A DNA stretch of 32,671 bases from an uncultured Clostridia bacterium (GCA_944384265.1 CALWSR010000035.1:1-32671), one strand, 5' to 3'. Positions 8,043-15,580 are shown, counted from the first letter of the stretch. The notes: a model not told the origin generated them from the letters alone. Numbers and translations are program-made.

Positions 8043-9659
8043 TTAATATTCCGGAAGAATCTCCTCAACTGTAATTCCAGATTTGAATACTACCTCTACC
8101 TTTCTTGCATTCACCACGTTAATATTCTGAATCATCTGGCGCACCAGTTTATCATCGTATTCTGTCAGTACGCAGTTTGTTTTGTCCAGAAAATTCTCGA
8201 TATCTTCCATCTTTCTGCTCTTCTCGTCTCTGCTGGCTGCTTTGATTTGCTTCATTTCCAGTGCTTCTATCTGTGCTGTGATTACCTGACAACGTTCCTC
8301 AAAGGCGGTTTTATCGCCGTTCTGCTGGGCTTGTTGCTGTATCAGTTCTGCCATAGCTTTCTGCAAATTTTTCTTTTCTTCAGCATATTCGGAATCCTCT
8401 GTGTCATGCGTCAAGGCTGTGACTACATTTTTTCTGAATGTCTGGACGAAGTCACCTTTGTTTTCCAGCACTTGATTAATGGCTTGTAACACAGCTATAT
8501 GTAATACGCTTTCTTCTATGGTTGGGGAATTCTTGCAGTATCTTGTCCCATTTCTCAGTCTGTTTTCACATCTCCATACGACTTTCTTTTCCCCATACTT
8601 AGACCAGATTTGTCTGCGGTACTCACAGCCACATTCCTTGCAGACCGTGATCTTGGATAAGGCGTATTTTCCACTATGCTTTCCCTTTGATTCTGTTTCC
8701 TGTTTGCTGGATTTCTTATATATATTGGCTCGCTGGTGCAGTTCTTCCTGAACTTTATAGAATATCTCTCTTGGAATAATCGCTTCATGAGCATTTTCCA
8801 CATAATACTTTTGTAGCTCCCCTTGGTTCTCTTTTCGTGCTTTGGTCAAATAATCTATTGTGAAGGTCTTTTGTGCCATAGCATCACCAATGTACTTTTC
8901 ATTCATCAGAATGGTACGGATTGAATTGACATTCCATTGAGTATTGCCCCTGATTGTTTTGATACCCTTTTCTTTCAGTATGCGGGCAATACTGTTCAGG
9001 CTTTCCCCCTCCAAATATTTTCCGTAAATCAATCGTACCACTTCTGCTTCTTCTGGAATGATATACAGCTGTCCATCTGTACCTTTGCCATATCCAAACA
9101 TTCTTCTGACCAGCATCTCTCCCTTTTCATATTTTCGTTTTAAGCCCCATTTCACATTTTCACTGATGTTTCGGCTTTCTTCCTGTGCTTGGCTGCTGAG
9201 TATGGTAATCAGCAGTTCTCCTGTGGATTCCAGTGTATTGATATGCTCTTTCTCGAAGTAAATAGCGATATTCCGTTCTTTTAGCTTTCGGATACAGGAC
9301 AGGCAGTCAACTGTATTTCTGGCAAATCGGCTGATGGATTTTGTTAGGATCAGGTCAATATCTCCGTCCTTTTGTAGGCATCTTTCCATCATAGCATTGA
9401 AGTTATCTCTTTTTTTCATATCCGTTCCAGAAATACCATCATCGGCATAAATCCCTGCTAACTGCCAACTGGGGTTTTCTGTAATCAGCTTGGTGAAGTA
9501 TGTCACCTGTGCTTCATAGCTGGTTTCCTGGTCTTCTTGTGCAGTACTGACTCTGCAATATGCGGCAACATGGATTCGTTTTACTTCCTGTTTCTTCGTT
9601 GTATTGATATTGATCTTCGGCGGAATGACTTGCACTTTTCGTTCATATGTAATACTCAT
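8043..9659 (-). CDS. Large serine recombinase (third gene of trio)
   Basis: A site-specific DNA recombinase of about 538 aa that cuts and rejoins DNA through a phosphoserine link. The N-terminal resolvase domain has the nucleophile in 'YCRVSTAQE' and the conserved 'SRFARN' arginines. A recombinase domain follows ('RMFGYGKG', 'NSIRTILMNEKYIGD'), then a zinc ribbon (CKEC...C...C spacing) and a coiled-coil region rich in Q/E (about residues 425-500). The start ATG 9659-9657 sits 8 nt after AAAGGG; a TTG 24 nt upstream is a weaker choice. It is the last gene of a three-recombinase operon and lies 41 nt after the middle member. The catalytic residues look complete. It likely mobilises this island, or a nested element within it. 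Confidence 0.93.
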   Translation of the reverse strand: MSITYERKVQVIPPKININTTKKQEVKRIHVAAYCRVSTAQEDQETSYEAQVTYFTKLITENPSWQLAGIYADDGISGTDMKKRDNFNAMMERCLQKDGDIDLILTKSISRFARNTVDCLSCIRKLKERNIAIYFEKEHINTLESTGELLITILSSQAQEESRNISENVKWGLKRKYEKGEMLVRRMFGYGKGTDGQLYIIPEEAEVVRLIYGKYLEGESLNSIARILKEKGIKTIRGNTQWNVNSIRTILMNEKYIGDAMAQKTFTIDYLTKARKENQGELQKYYVENAHEAIIPREIFYKVQEELHQRANIYKKSSKQETESKGKHSGKYALSKITVCKECGCEYRRQIWSKYGEKKVVWRCENRLRNGTRYCKNSPTIEESVLHIAVLQAINQVLENKGDFVQTFRKNVVTALTHDTEDSEYAEEKKNLQKAMAELIQQQAQQNGDKTAFEERCQVITAQIEALEMKQIKAASRDEKSRKMEDIENFLDKTNCVLTEYDDKLVRQMIQNINVVNARKVEVVFKSGITVEEILPEY

Positions 9660-9700
9660 AATACGCACCCTTTCTTTTTTCAATGTTTTTTCTTAATTTC

Positions 9701-10564
9701 TCAAAGTAGTTTCGTCATCGCTACGCCGTTTTTCAGTGTAAATACAATTCTGCCGTCTTTGTATATGGTAATAGCTTCGATTATGGCATCGAATAAATCT
9801 TTATCGAATGTTTTTTCTTCTGACTGCTCTTTGTGCTGCTGAATCAAGTCTTCTATTTTCTGTGTGTGGTATGCATCTCCACCATCATCTGCATTTTCGT
9901 ATAGCAAAGATGCTCTTTTGTAGACCAGCCTTAACAGCTCTTCTATCTCGGTGGTGCTACTGTTTTTAAGCATCTCTATTTCTCGTTCCAACGCTTCCAG
10001 TCGACTATTTCTTCGGATTCTATGTATTGTAATTTTCCTGATCTGTTCTGGATGTTTTTTCAAATTCCCTACTGCCTGCATAAATAACTCTTTGATTTGG
10101 TCTTCCTGTATACGCTGATTTCTGCAGGTGACTCTGCCCTTTACCAGACGTTTGCTGCAGTCCCATCTACGCAACTCTCCATGCTTGTAGCAATGATACG
10201 CACTGCCGCATTCTCCGCATTTCATTTTATCTCCCAGCAGAAACTGCTCTTTATGGTAAATATAGGGCTGTTCCTTGCCTACTGCTTTGCGTCGTTCCTT
10301 TTTCCTTTGCTGTACGGCTTCAAACAATTCCGGTTCTATAATCTTTGGGAAGTTCTCATCCCCCATATACCTTTTGTCGCTGAGCATATCGCTGAGTCTA
10401 ACTCGGTTGATTTCCAGTCCTTCAATATAGTCTTTTAACCTTGATACTGGAATGCCGCTGTTATATACATTGAATATCTCCTGCACAAATTTGCTTTGTT
10501 CCTTATCTGCCTGCAATATGCCATCTTTAAATCGATAGCCGTATACTGTTACTTTTCTTCCCAT
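9701..10564 (-). CDS. Recombinase-like protein lacking the catalytic domain
   Basis: A 287-aa protein made only of the C-terminal parts of a large serine recombinase. It starts directly in the recombinase domain ('VYGYRFKDG'), continues with a zinc ribbon (KCGECGSAY ... DCSKR ... TCRNQ) and ends with a coiled-coil segment plus the usual 'GRIVFTLKNGV' tail. No resolvase domain, catalytic serine or SRFARN motif is present. It is not a simple truncation by mutation: it has its own AAGGA site and ATG 2 nt after the upstream recombinase stop, and no degenerate N-terminal coding precedes it. It probably binds DNA and acts as a partner to the two catalytic recombinases. That role is inferred. Confidence 0.88.
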   Translation of the reverse strand: MGRKVTVYGYRFKDGILQADKEQSKFVQEIFNVYNSGIPVSRLKDYIEGLEINRVRLSDMLSDKRYMGDENFPKIIEPELFEAVQQRKKERRKAVGKEQPYIYHKEQFLLGDKMKCGECGSAYHCYKHGELRRWDCSKRLVKGRVTCRNQRIQEDQIKELFMQAVGNLKKHPEQIRKITIHRIRRNSRLEALEREIEMLKNSSTTEIEELLRLVYKRASLLYENADDGGDAYHTQKIEDLIQQHKEQSEEKTFDKDLFDAIIEAITIYKDGRIVFTLKNGVAMTKLL

Positions 10565-10566
10565 AT

Positions 10567-12138
10567 TTATTTCCTTCTTTCTGTTAGCTTTAATCCGTTT
10601 GTCAGTTCAAATACCAGCTCATTTGGATTTACAATAATCTGCTTTACGATTGCTTGGAATAATGTCTTGTCGTATGCCTCCAGATACTGCGGTCCTTTTT
10701 TGATCCATTTGATCAGTTCTTTGGTTTGTGTCAGTTCTTTTCGCTGTCTGGATTTTTTAAGGCATTGTTCCTTTGCTCTCTGGTACTTTTTCAGGTTTTT
10801 ACTGATGATATTTTGCTGTTCCATATAAAAAGCAGAGTCGATCATCTCTCCACTTGCCAAATGGTTGAGAAGCTCCCTCTGCTTTTTTTGTTCCTGTATT
10901 TGTTTTTCTAACTGTTCCAACTGCTTTTGAATCATAGGTGTTGCCTGTAACTGTCCCAGCTCATTCATCAGTGGTACCAATATCTCATCGCAGTGGTTTG
11001 ACAGCTTATTCCACATGATGACAAAGGTTTGTTCTAACTGACTTTCTTTTATTATGTCATTCTCACAAAGTTCTTTTGTCTGTATGCGTCTGGCACAGCT
11101 CCACATGATATTGCTTTTGCCTGTCCTGCCTTTTTTCACCTGACGATTGTATGAGGAGCTGCAGATGCCACAGATAACTTTTCCTTTAAATTCCGATATT
11201 TCTTCTATCTGTTCCTCTTGATTTTCTTTTGTTCTGTTGGATTTTTGTTTCAGCATTCTCTGAACGGCTTTGTATTCTTCATGTGTTACGATTGGTTCAT
11301 GGTCATTTTCAATCAGTACCCGACGATACTCCCCATGGTTTTTTCTTCTGACGAATGGTACCATATCCTCGCTGTATGTTTTCTGGAGAAGCAAGTCCCC
11401 TGTATAAATACTGTTTTTCAGAATGATATAAACAGCTCCGCCTAACCATGCCGTCTTTCCTGTTTTTGTGGGTATTTTTTGTTCGTTCAATCTTTTGGCA
11501 ATCCGCCATATTCCATTCCCCTCCAGATATTCATCGAATATAAATCTAACGACAGCTGCCTGCTTATGGTCCAGCTCCAGCAATCCGTTTGCATTTGTAC
11601 AGTAGCCATATGCCGGATTTGGCAGTATATAGGTACCATTTAAAAATCTTTTTTGTATGCTCCATTTCTGGTTTGAGGAAATGCTCTCTGATTCCGCCTG
11701 TGCTACAGACGAATAGATAGAAAGCAGCAATTCACTTTTTTCTGAGAGCGTATGGATCCTTTCTTTTTCAAAATACACATCGATTTGTTTTTTCTTAAGT
11801 TCCCTTACAACCTTGATACATTCTACTGTATTTCTGGCAAATCTTGATATAGATTTTGTACAGATGATGTCAATCTCTCCTGCTTCACAGTCTTCCAGCA
11901 TACGCATAAAATCCGTTCTGCCTTTTTCCTTTGTTCCGCTTTTACCATAATCCGCATAGATGCCAGCGAAATTCCAGCCGGCTTTTCTCCGGATCATATT
12001 TTCGTAATACTCCAGCTGGGATTCATAAGAACCTTTCTGATGTGGAATATTTGTGCTGACTCTGCAGTATGCACAGACATTTTTCACTTTTTGCCGCTTC
12101 ATTTCTGCGTCTGCAGTATCTATCAGTTTTACTTCCAT
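10567..12138 (-). CDS. Large serine recombinase (first gene of trio)
   Basis: About 523 aa. The N-terminal resolvase domain carries 'CAYCRVSTN' (nucleophilic Ser) and 'KSISRFARNTVE'. A recombinase domain ('YGYCTNANG', 'AVYIILKNSIYTGD'), a zinc ribbon (CGIC ... CARR ... C) and a long Q/E-rich coiled coil follow. The start ATG 12138-12136 has AAAAAAGGAGGG 5-6 nt upstream; the open frame extends further but without a site. It lies 16 nt after the SHOCT-like gene and 2 nt before the middle recombinase gene, so all four form one operon. It shares only the family pattern with the third gene, so the two are diverged paralogues rather than a recent duplication. Confidence 0.93.
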   Translation of the reverse strand: MEVKLIDTADAEMKRQKVKNVCAYCRVSTNIPHQKGSYESQLEYYENMIRRKAGWNFAGIYADYGKSGTKEKGRTDFMRMLEDCEAGEIDIICTKSISRFARNTVECIKVVRELKKKQIDVYFEKERIHTLSEKSELLLSIYSSVAQAESESISSNQKWSIQKRFLNGTYILPNPAYGYCTNANGLLELDHKQAAVVRFIFDEYLEGNGIWRIAKRLNEQKIPTKTGKTAWLGGAVYIILKNSIYTGDLLLQKTYSEDMVPFVRRKNHGEYRRVLIENDHEPIVTHEEYKAVQRMLKQKSNRTKENQEEQIEEISEFKGKVICGICSSSYNRQVKKGRTGKSNIMWSCARRIQTKELCENDIIKESQLEQTFVIMWNKLSNHCDEILVPLMNELGQLQATPMIQKQLEQLEKQIQEQKKQRELLNHLASGEMIDSAFYMEQQNIISKNLKKYQRAKEQCLKKSRQRKELTQTKELIKWIKKGPQYLEAYDKTLFQAIVKQIIVNPNELVFELTNGLKLTERRK

Positions 12139-12154
12139 GGTGTCCCTCCTTTTT

Positions 12155-12358
12155 TCAAGCAAAGGATACCTGTTTTTCAGTGACACATCTACTATTTTTT
12201 TCATAAAGTTTGGCTTCTGCTGGCTGGAAAGTTTGCAGATTCAACCTGTTCATCTGATTGTATTCTTCTTCGGTAATCAGATTTCGAAACAGCATTCTTG
12301 TCAATAACTCCTTAGAAAGTTGGTATCTGATTTCATTTTGCATCTGATCTTTTAACAT
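12155..12358 (-). CDS. Small SHOCT-like protein leading the recombinase operon
   Basis: A 67-aa protein. Residues 13-40 (YQLSKELLTRMLFRNLITEEEY) look like the SHOCT helical hairpin ('...L.....G.IT.EEF...'), a short module found near recombinases and in oligomeric proteins. GGGGGAAATTAT precedes its ATG. It is the first gene of the recombinase operon, so it may be a cofactor or directionality factor for the recombinases. That function is inferred from position only. Confidence 0.75.
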   Translation of the reverse strand: MLKDQMQNEIRYQLSKELLTRMLFRNLITEEEYNQMNRLNLQTFQPAEAKLYEKNSRCVTEKQVSFA

Positions 12359-12392
12359 ATAATTTCCCCCTTAATGACTATTTTCCTATTTA

Positions 12393-12435
12393 TGACCTTT
12401 CATCAAAGAGCCACTCTTTCTCTGATGAAAAGTCA
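12393..12435 (-). promoter_or_regulatory. Long leader hairpin just before SHOCT gene
   Basis: TGACcTTTCATCA and TGATGAAaAGTCA pair over 13 bp with one mismatch, and AGAG/CTCT extends the stem inside. It ends about 35 nt before the SHOCT start codon. With no T-run it is not a simple terminator; it could regulate translation or mRNA stability. Confidence 0.6.
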
Positions 12436-12440
12436 CAAAT

Positions 12441-12464
12441 GTGTGCCGCTTAATAGCGGCACAC
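12441..12464 (-). promoter_or_regulatory. Perfect GC-rich hairpin in recombinase leader
   Basis: GTGTGCCGCT, 4-nt loop, AGCGGCACAC: a 10-bp perfect stem. It lies between a possible 16-codon leader peptide and the hairpin before the SHOCT gene. Confidence 0.75.
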
Positions 12465-12494
12465 TGTTCTGACTTAAATTTGCCGTATTTGACA

Positions 12495-12545
12495 CTACTT
12501 CCCCGACATTGGGCAGCAATATAAACTGTGCTTGGCTACACACAT
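12495..12545 (-). CDS. Possible 16-aa leader peptide
   Basis: A short frame MCVAKHSLYCCPMSGK. Its ATG at 12545-12543 is preceded, 10 nt upstream, by GGGGGAGG, one of the strongest ribosome-site matches in the island. It is followed by two stable hairpins and then the recombinase operon, the usual layout for translational attenuation. Only the site, frame and hairpins are seen; translation and regulation are guesses. Confidence 0.3.
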   Translation of the reverse strand: MCVAKHSLYCCPMSGK

Positions 12546-12656
12546 AGGCTTTTTACCTCCCCCGTCATGCGGGCTGCCGTCCTTGCGATGTCTGGGACTC
12601 GGCAGAAGTATCATTGTGGCTCTGCTTCGGTCGTGGCATTTGATCCTGCCAAAAGA

Positions 12657-12830
12657 TCAATCCCATACAGCAAAGTCGCTCGGATTATGTATTACAGACC
12701 AACGAACCTCTCTCAAGAATATATTTATTTCACGTTCTGTTGTAACAAATCGTCGTGGCGCACTGTATGGTGCTGCTTTTCCCTTTCGGGCAAAACAGAG
12801 TAACGTATTTATATTGCCTGTATATAATTT
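12657..12830 (-). other. Start-less open frame in recombinase leader
   Basis: A 57-codon open frame with protein-like composition (for example 'FVTTEREINIFLREVRW') but no ATG/GTG start or ribosome site. It is followed by a second short frame, MGLIFWQDQMPRPKQ..., ending near 12560. I have an unverified impression that this DNA is conserved ahead of similar recombinase operons in gut clostridia, which would fit a functional RNA or an old coding remnant. No function is claimed. Confidence 0.3.
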
Positions 12831-12834
12831 TCAA
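12806..12834 (-). promoter_or_regulatory. Candidate promoter of the recombinase operon
   Basis: On the minus strand: TTGAAA, 17 bp, TAAATA. If used, it gives a leader of about 440 nt before the SHOCT gene. The -10 is imperfect and other starts are possible. Confidence 0.35.
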
Positions 12835-12835
12835 G

Positions 12836-13312
12836 GTGCATTGAAGGGACGAAAAAACCCTCTTACTTATAAGCCGAAAAAACATACCCTTTAACAGCCA
12901 ATTTTGAAAATTTTGTGCAATTTATTTTAATTTTTTTCAAAATCCACTATTGCTTCTATTGGTTGCCGTTATCCTGCATAGTTTTTGTTTTTGGATATGT
13001 AGTTTCAATACAAATGAAAGGGACAAAAAAATCCCTTCATATATCAGGTCACTACGAGAAGGTCTGATGCAGAAATCTTTTCAATTTTTAAACTTTTAGT
13101 TATTTGAAAAATTTGTTTGATGATTAAAGGCATATTTTTTATTCAGAAAAGGAATTTATTTTCCTTTTCTGTATACATATAACTGTTATATTGAGTAGTT
13201 CACATTCATAGCTCATTGTGAACCATACCATGGATCAGTAAAAGGGCAGACCTCTCCCGTCAAAAACCTTTCTCTGTTTTCAAAATTTTCTACCCTGATT
13301 TTCAAAAGAAAA
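12836..13312. other. Gene-free stretch with inverted repeats
   Basis: No supportable gene. Visible structures are: AAGGG-acgaaaaaa-CCCTC near 12844; GAAAGGGA-caaaaaaa-TCCCTTC near 13017; a perfect 11-bp repeat CAGAAAAGGAA/TTCCTTTTCTG at 13144-13171; and a 7-bp repeat GTTCACA/TGTGAAC at 13198-13223. Recombinase attachment sites often lie next to the recombinase operon, so one could be here, but none can be identified by eye. Confidence 0.5.
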
Positions 13313-13356
13313 AGACTGCGTTCTGTTTGTCAGCTGAACCAAACAATCAGCAGTCT
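13313..13356 (-). terminator. Terminator downstream of RHH pseudogene
   Basis: AGACTGC....TGTTTG-loop-CAAACA....GCAGTCT forms a two-part stem. The minus-strand side continues into TTTTTC. It lies about 65 bp past the end of the ribbon-helix-helix gene. Confidence 0.65.
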
Positions 13357-13421
13357 TTTCTTCTGAACAGGCAAAATGATTTGTCCTCTCCTCTCTGATA
13401 TTTTATAGTGCAAGAGAATGA

Positions 13422-13835
13422 TTATTCATCACTTCTTTGATATCTCACAACATCCTCCATGGTGAGGATGTCATTGATCTTTTTCACTTCATTGACACAG
13501 CGAATGTGAAGTCTGCGTATGGTTGCCTCTTCCATATCGTTGATAGCGGCAAGCATACTTTCCAGCTTTGCCATTTCCACAGCAATTTTAAAAAGCAAAC
13601 GAGCCAAACGATTTTCTGAAGTTTTCACGATGCCCTTCGTAGATTTCAACATCACTTCAGACAAAAAAGGCTGATGGCTTTCCTAATAAAGATAAGCGGA
13701 GTAAAAGTTAATGGTTCTTTCTATAAATGCACTGCGGTTTGCGAAATCTTCCCTTGTTAATGCAGCATCGCTTTTCTGAATGACGTCCTTGGACAGCTAC
13801 ACAGTATATCGTTGTTTCTGATATTCTTCTTTCAT
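13422..13835 (-). pseudogene. MobC-like ribbon-helix-helix protein with two in-frame TAGs
   Basis: A 137-codon frame starts at ATG 13835-13833 behind AAAGGAG. The N-terminus looks like a ribbon-helix-helix DNA-binding domain (RYTV-stop-LSKDVIQKSD ... NRSAFIERTINFY). The remainder is helical ('TSENRLARLLFKIAVEMAKLE'), like small mobilisation accessory proteins of clostridial elements. Codon 13 (13799-13797) and codon 51 (13685-13683) are both TAG; otherwise the frame and family pattern are continuous to the stop at 13422. A downstream fragment could restart at 13664 (TTG) or a nearby ATG, but it would lack the DNA-binding domain. Either two nonsense mutations inactivated it, or TAG is read through. 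Decay is more likely given the neighbouring remnants. Confidence 0.7.
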
Positions 13836-13857
13836 AAAAACGCTCCTTTCTCTCCAT

Positions 13858-14053
13858 AGCGTCGGTACCAGCACACTTGGCAAAGCCGCTGTCTCCTAAG
13901 ACAATCTTTTCTTTTTCTGTTTCATAACACGCAAATGAGCGCCAGTCTTTTTTTACCAGCGCTGGCAAAAAATCTCCGTACTGCGGGGATTTGAGGAATT
14001 CTGCCGGCAGTTTAGCATCGGCTTTTCACCTGCAAGTTTTTTCGCATCTGTCA
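13858..14053 (-). pseudogene. Frameshifted coding remnant, family unknown
   Basis: Translated on the minus strand, one frame reads DAKKLAGEKP and the next frame continues LPAEFLKSPQYGDFLPALV then KKDWRSFACYETEKEK. A single missing base near 14015 would join them into one protein-like sequence. No start, ribosome site or family is recognised. It lies directly upstream of the RHH pseudogene. Confidence 0.4.
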
Positions 14054-14077
14054 AAGCCCTCCCTTACAGATACTTGC
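14032..14077. repeat. Bulged inverted repeat, possible oriT-like site
   Basis: GCAAGT...ATCTGT (14032-14051) pairs with ACAGATACTTGC (14066-14077), giving 12 paired bases with an 8-nt bulge on one arm. It is 200 bp upstream of the MobC-like gene. Transfer origins of mobilisable elements often carry such repeats next to mobC. No relaxase gene is in the window, so the call is tentative. Confidence 0.35.
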
Positions 14078-14460
14078 TCCAAACACCCTCTTTTTTCCTT
14101 CGCCCAAAATCGGGGCAAATTCGCTCCAAACTGCCTCGCCCTGAAACTACTCCACCTGCTCCGCAAAGCGGCAGACAGGGGCAAATACGGTGTAAAAAAG
14201 GCGAAGCATTTAACTGCTCGCCTTGCTATGTTGTTTTCTGTTCTGTGAACTTCTATGCTCTTTTGATGAAAACTACTCCCAATCCGATAGGATTTTTCAA
14301 GAAGTTTTGCTCTTTAGCAGAATACATTTCCACTTCCTAACTCACTTTCCAAAACAAAATTTGTATTATAGTGTTGAAAGCTTTCATGATTTTCATATTT
14401 TCCAGCACCATTTCAAATCAAAAAGCCAATTCTGAAACATAATTGTTTTCATTTTTTTAC
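14078..14460. other. Gene-free stretch between remnants and 14534 gene
   Basis: No supported gene on either strand. The left half is GC-richer with many stops in all frames; the right half (14240-14460) is AT-rich. A minus-strand terminator lies at 14193-14224. Confidence 0.5.
14193..14224 (-). terminator. Minus-strand terminator
   Basis: AAGGCGaAGCA-tttaac-TGCTCGCCTT pairs nearly perfectly. On the minus strand it is followed by six T's (plus-strand A's at 14193-14198 region). Confidence 0.6.
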
Positions 14461-14490
14461 TTGACACCTCCCTTCACCAGAGTTTATATA
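14461..14490 (+). promoter_or_regulatory. Sigma-A-like promoter for the 14534 gene
   Basis: TTGACA, 18 bp, TATATA, about 43 bp upstream of the start codon. The transcript leader holds a short hairpin CCgACTTTT-tg-AAAAGTtGG (14507-14526) right before the start. Confidence 0.6.
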
Positions 14491-14533
14491 CCACAAGCGG
14501 CTTTGCCGACTTTTTGAAAAGTTGGTTTTACTT

Positions 14534-15196
14534 ATGGATATTTTTCAATATTTTCTTTCGCATCAATCTGAAAACACATCAGCGTTTTCAGATATTTTTC
14601 ATACTGCACGAGAATTTCATCAGCCTCTTGGACGGAAAAGTTACCTGCTGGATCATTATTTATCTATGTTTTTTCACCTGATTACGGAAATGGATTTCTT
14701 CATTTTGGAAGATAAAATTTATCAAGCCATTTCAGAATTGCAGAAGAAAATGCTTGATGATTTAGAAAGCAATGCAGACTACATTCCTGCATTTGACTGT
14801 CAGGAGCCTGCTATCCAGCAGGAACGTTTCTGGACTGCATTGGCGGATACGCTGCTGGAACAGGCACTCACTGATTTTCTCAAGCAGAACACTTTGATTT
14901 ATCATACGGCTATCGTTCTCGTTGATTTGAAGCAGACAGAACAAAAACTCATCGAATTTCTCGACAAGGATAGCTGGGAAATGTTCCAGCAGAAACTGAT
15001 TCACTGCTTTCTGCCCTGTTCCTTGATGCAGTTATTTCGTCAAGGTATCGTGATTGAAATCACGAAACGCTTTCTGTCACGAGATTTGGAAACGGATCAG
15101 GAAATCTTTCGATTGTATCTCAAACGCTTTTTTCAGAAGATAGTAGCCAATAAACAACTGCTTTTTTCTGATTTCTCTTACTTCACATACTCATAA
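14534..15196 (+). CDS. Hypothetical helical protein, only plus-strand gene of the island
   Basis: A protein of about 220 aa, not recognised. It appears soluble and largely helical, with no signal peptide, membrane segment, zinc cluster or obvious catalytic motif. Aromatic and leucine-rich helices recur throughout (FFHLITEMDFFILEDKIY; IVIEITKRFLSR). The start ATG 14534 is chosen because it follows the promoter; the ribosome site is weak and an upstream TTG (14522) is possible. It points away from the recombinase operon and is flanked by decayed genes on both sides, yet its frame is intact. That argues for selection or recent arrival. It could be a defence or regulatory cargo gene. Confidence 0.65.
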   Translation: MDIFQYFLSHQSENTSAFSDIFHTAREFHQPLGRKSYLLDHYLSMFFHLITEMDFFILEDKIYQAISELQKKMLDDLESNADYIPAFDCQEPAIQQERFWTALADTLLEQALTDFLKQNTLIYHTAIVLVDLKQTEQKLIEFLDKDSWEMFQQKLIHCFLPCSLMQLFRQGIVIEITKRFLSRDLETDQEIFRLYLKRFFQKIVANKQLLFSDFSYFTYS

Positions 15197-15480
15197 GCAT
15201 CACTTTATTTCATATTTTTATCATGAAAATGAGATAGAACTTGCAACAGTGTCAGCAGGGGCAGTTATTTTAGCAGTACCAGAAAAACCGTCACTACCGT
15301 CACTGTTTGCGTCATAACTGGAAATAAAACTCCGAGTTTTTCTTGATTTCAAAGGCTTTTCTGCATATTGGTTTTTATCATAACAGGGGCAGTAGAAATA
15401 TTTTTCCATATATAACCGTCACTGTATATCTTGCCCCTACCATGCTTTTGCTTTGATTGCCTTTGTTCTTCTGAGATTTC
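15197..15480 (-). other. Gene-poor stretch with spaced repeats
   Basis: A minus-strand frame (15409 to 15221, 62 codons, MEKYFYCPCYDKNQY...) lacks a ribosome site and is Ser/Thr-rich with low complexity at the end. It may be a fragment rather than a gene. The spaced repeats within it are listed separately. Confidence 0.4.
15256..15424. repeat. Iteron-like paired motifs
   Basis: CAGGGGCAGT occurs at 15256-15265 and 15384-15393. CCGTCACT occurs at 15288, 15297 and 15416. The spacing from the first motif to CCGTCACT is 32 bp in both places, so a two-part unit recurs with a 128-bp period. It could be a replication or protein-binding site, or a decayed repetitive coding end. Confidence 0.55.
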
Positions 15481-15580
15481 TTATTGTAATTTCTCTTTTA
15501 CATTTGATTTATTTTCCTTTTCAACCTCCTCACTTTGTTCCATATACCAATAGGCATCACCCCCTTTGCGGTTATACTTG
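15481..15580 (-). pseudogene. C-terminal tail of a gene cut off at repeat B
   Basis: On the minus strand the frame reads YNRKGGDAYWYMEQSEEVEK... to a TAA at 15483-15481. This is protein-like sequence of about 32 residues, ending in a charged tail. Its upstream side runs straight into repeat copy B with no start codon. The gene's 5' part must therefore have been lost when the junction formed. The family is not recognised. Confidence 0.5.

Noticed and set aside
8043..12138. SCCmec-like ccrA/ccrB recombinases
   Set aside because: They are large serine recombinases too, but with three genes, a catalytic-domain-less middle one and no typical ccr neighbours. The flanking target is not rlmH.
12528..12894. 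Plus-strand open frames in the recombinase leader
   Set aside because: They lie opposite the leader, have no strong ribosome site and no protein features. The minus-strand hairpins and site explain the region better.
15221..15409. 62-aa minus-strand gene
   Set aside because: It has no ribosome site, its composition is low-complexity at the end, and it overlaps the repeated motifs. It was kept only as part of a region note.
15197..15424. CRISPR-like array
   Set aside because: Only two or three short motif copies at 128-bp spacing, with dissimilar intervening DNA and no cas genes.
13422..15580. Amber (TAG) recoding across the island
   Set aside because: Only one gene shows in-frame TAGs. Neighbouring remnants carry frameshifts too, and intact genes here have no internal TAG, so ordinary decay explains it better.
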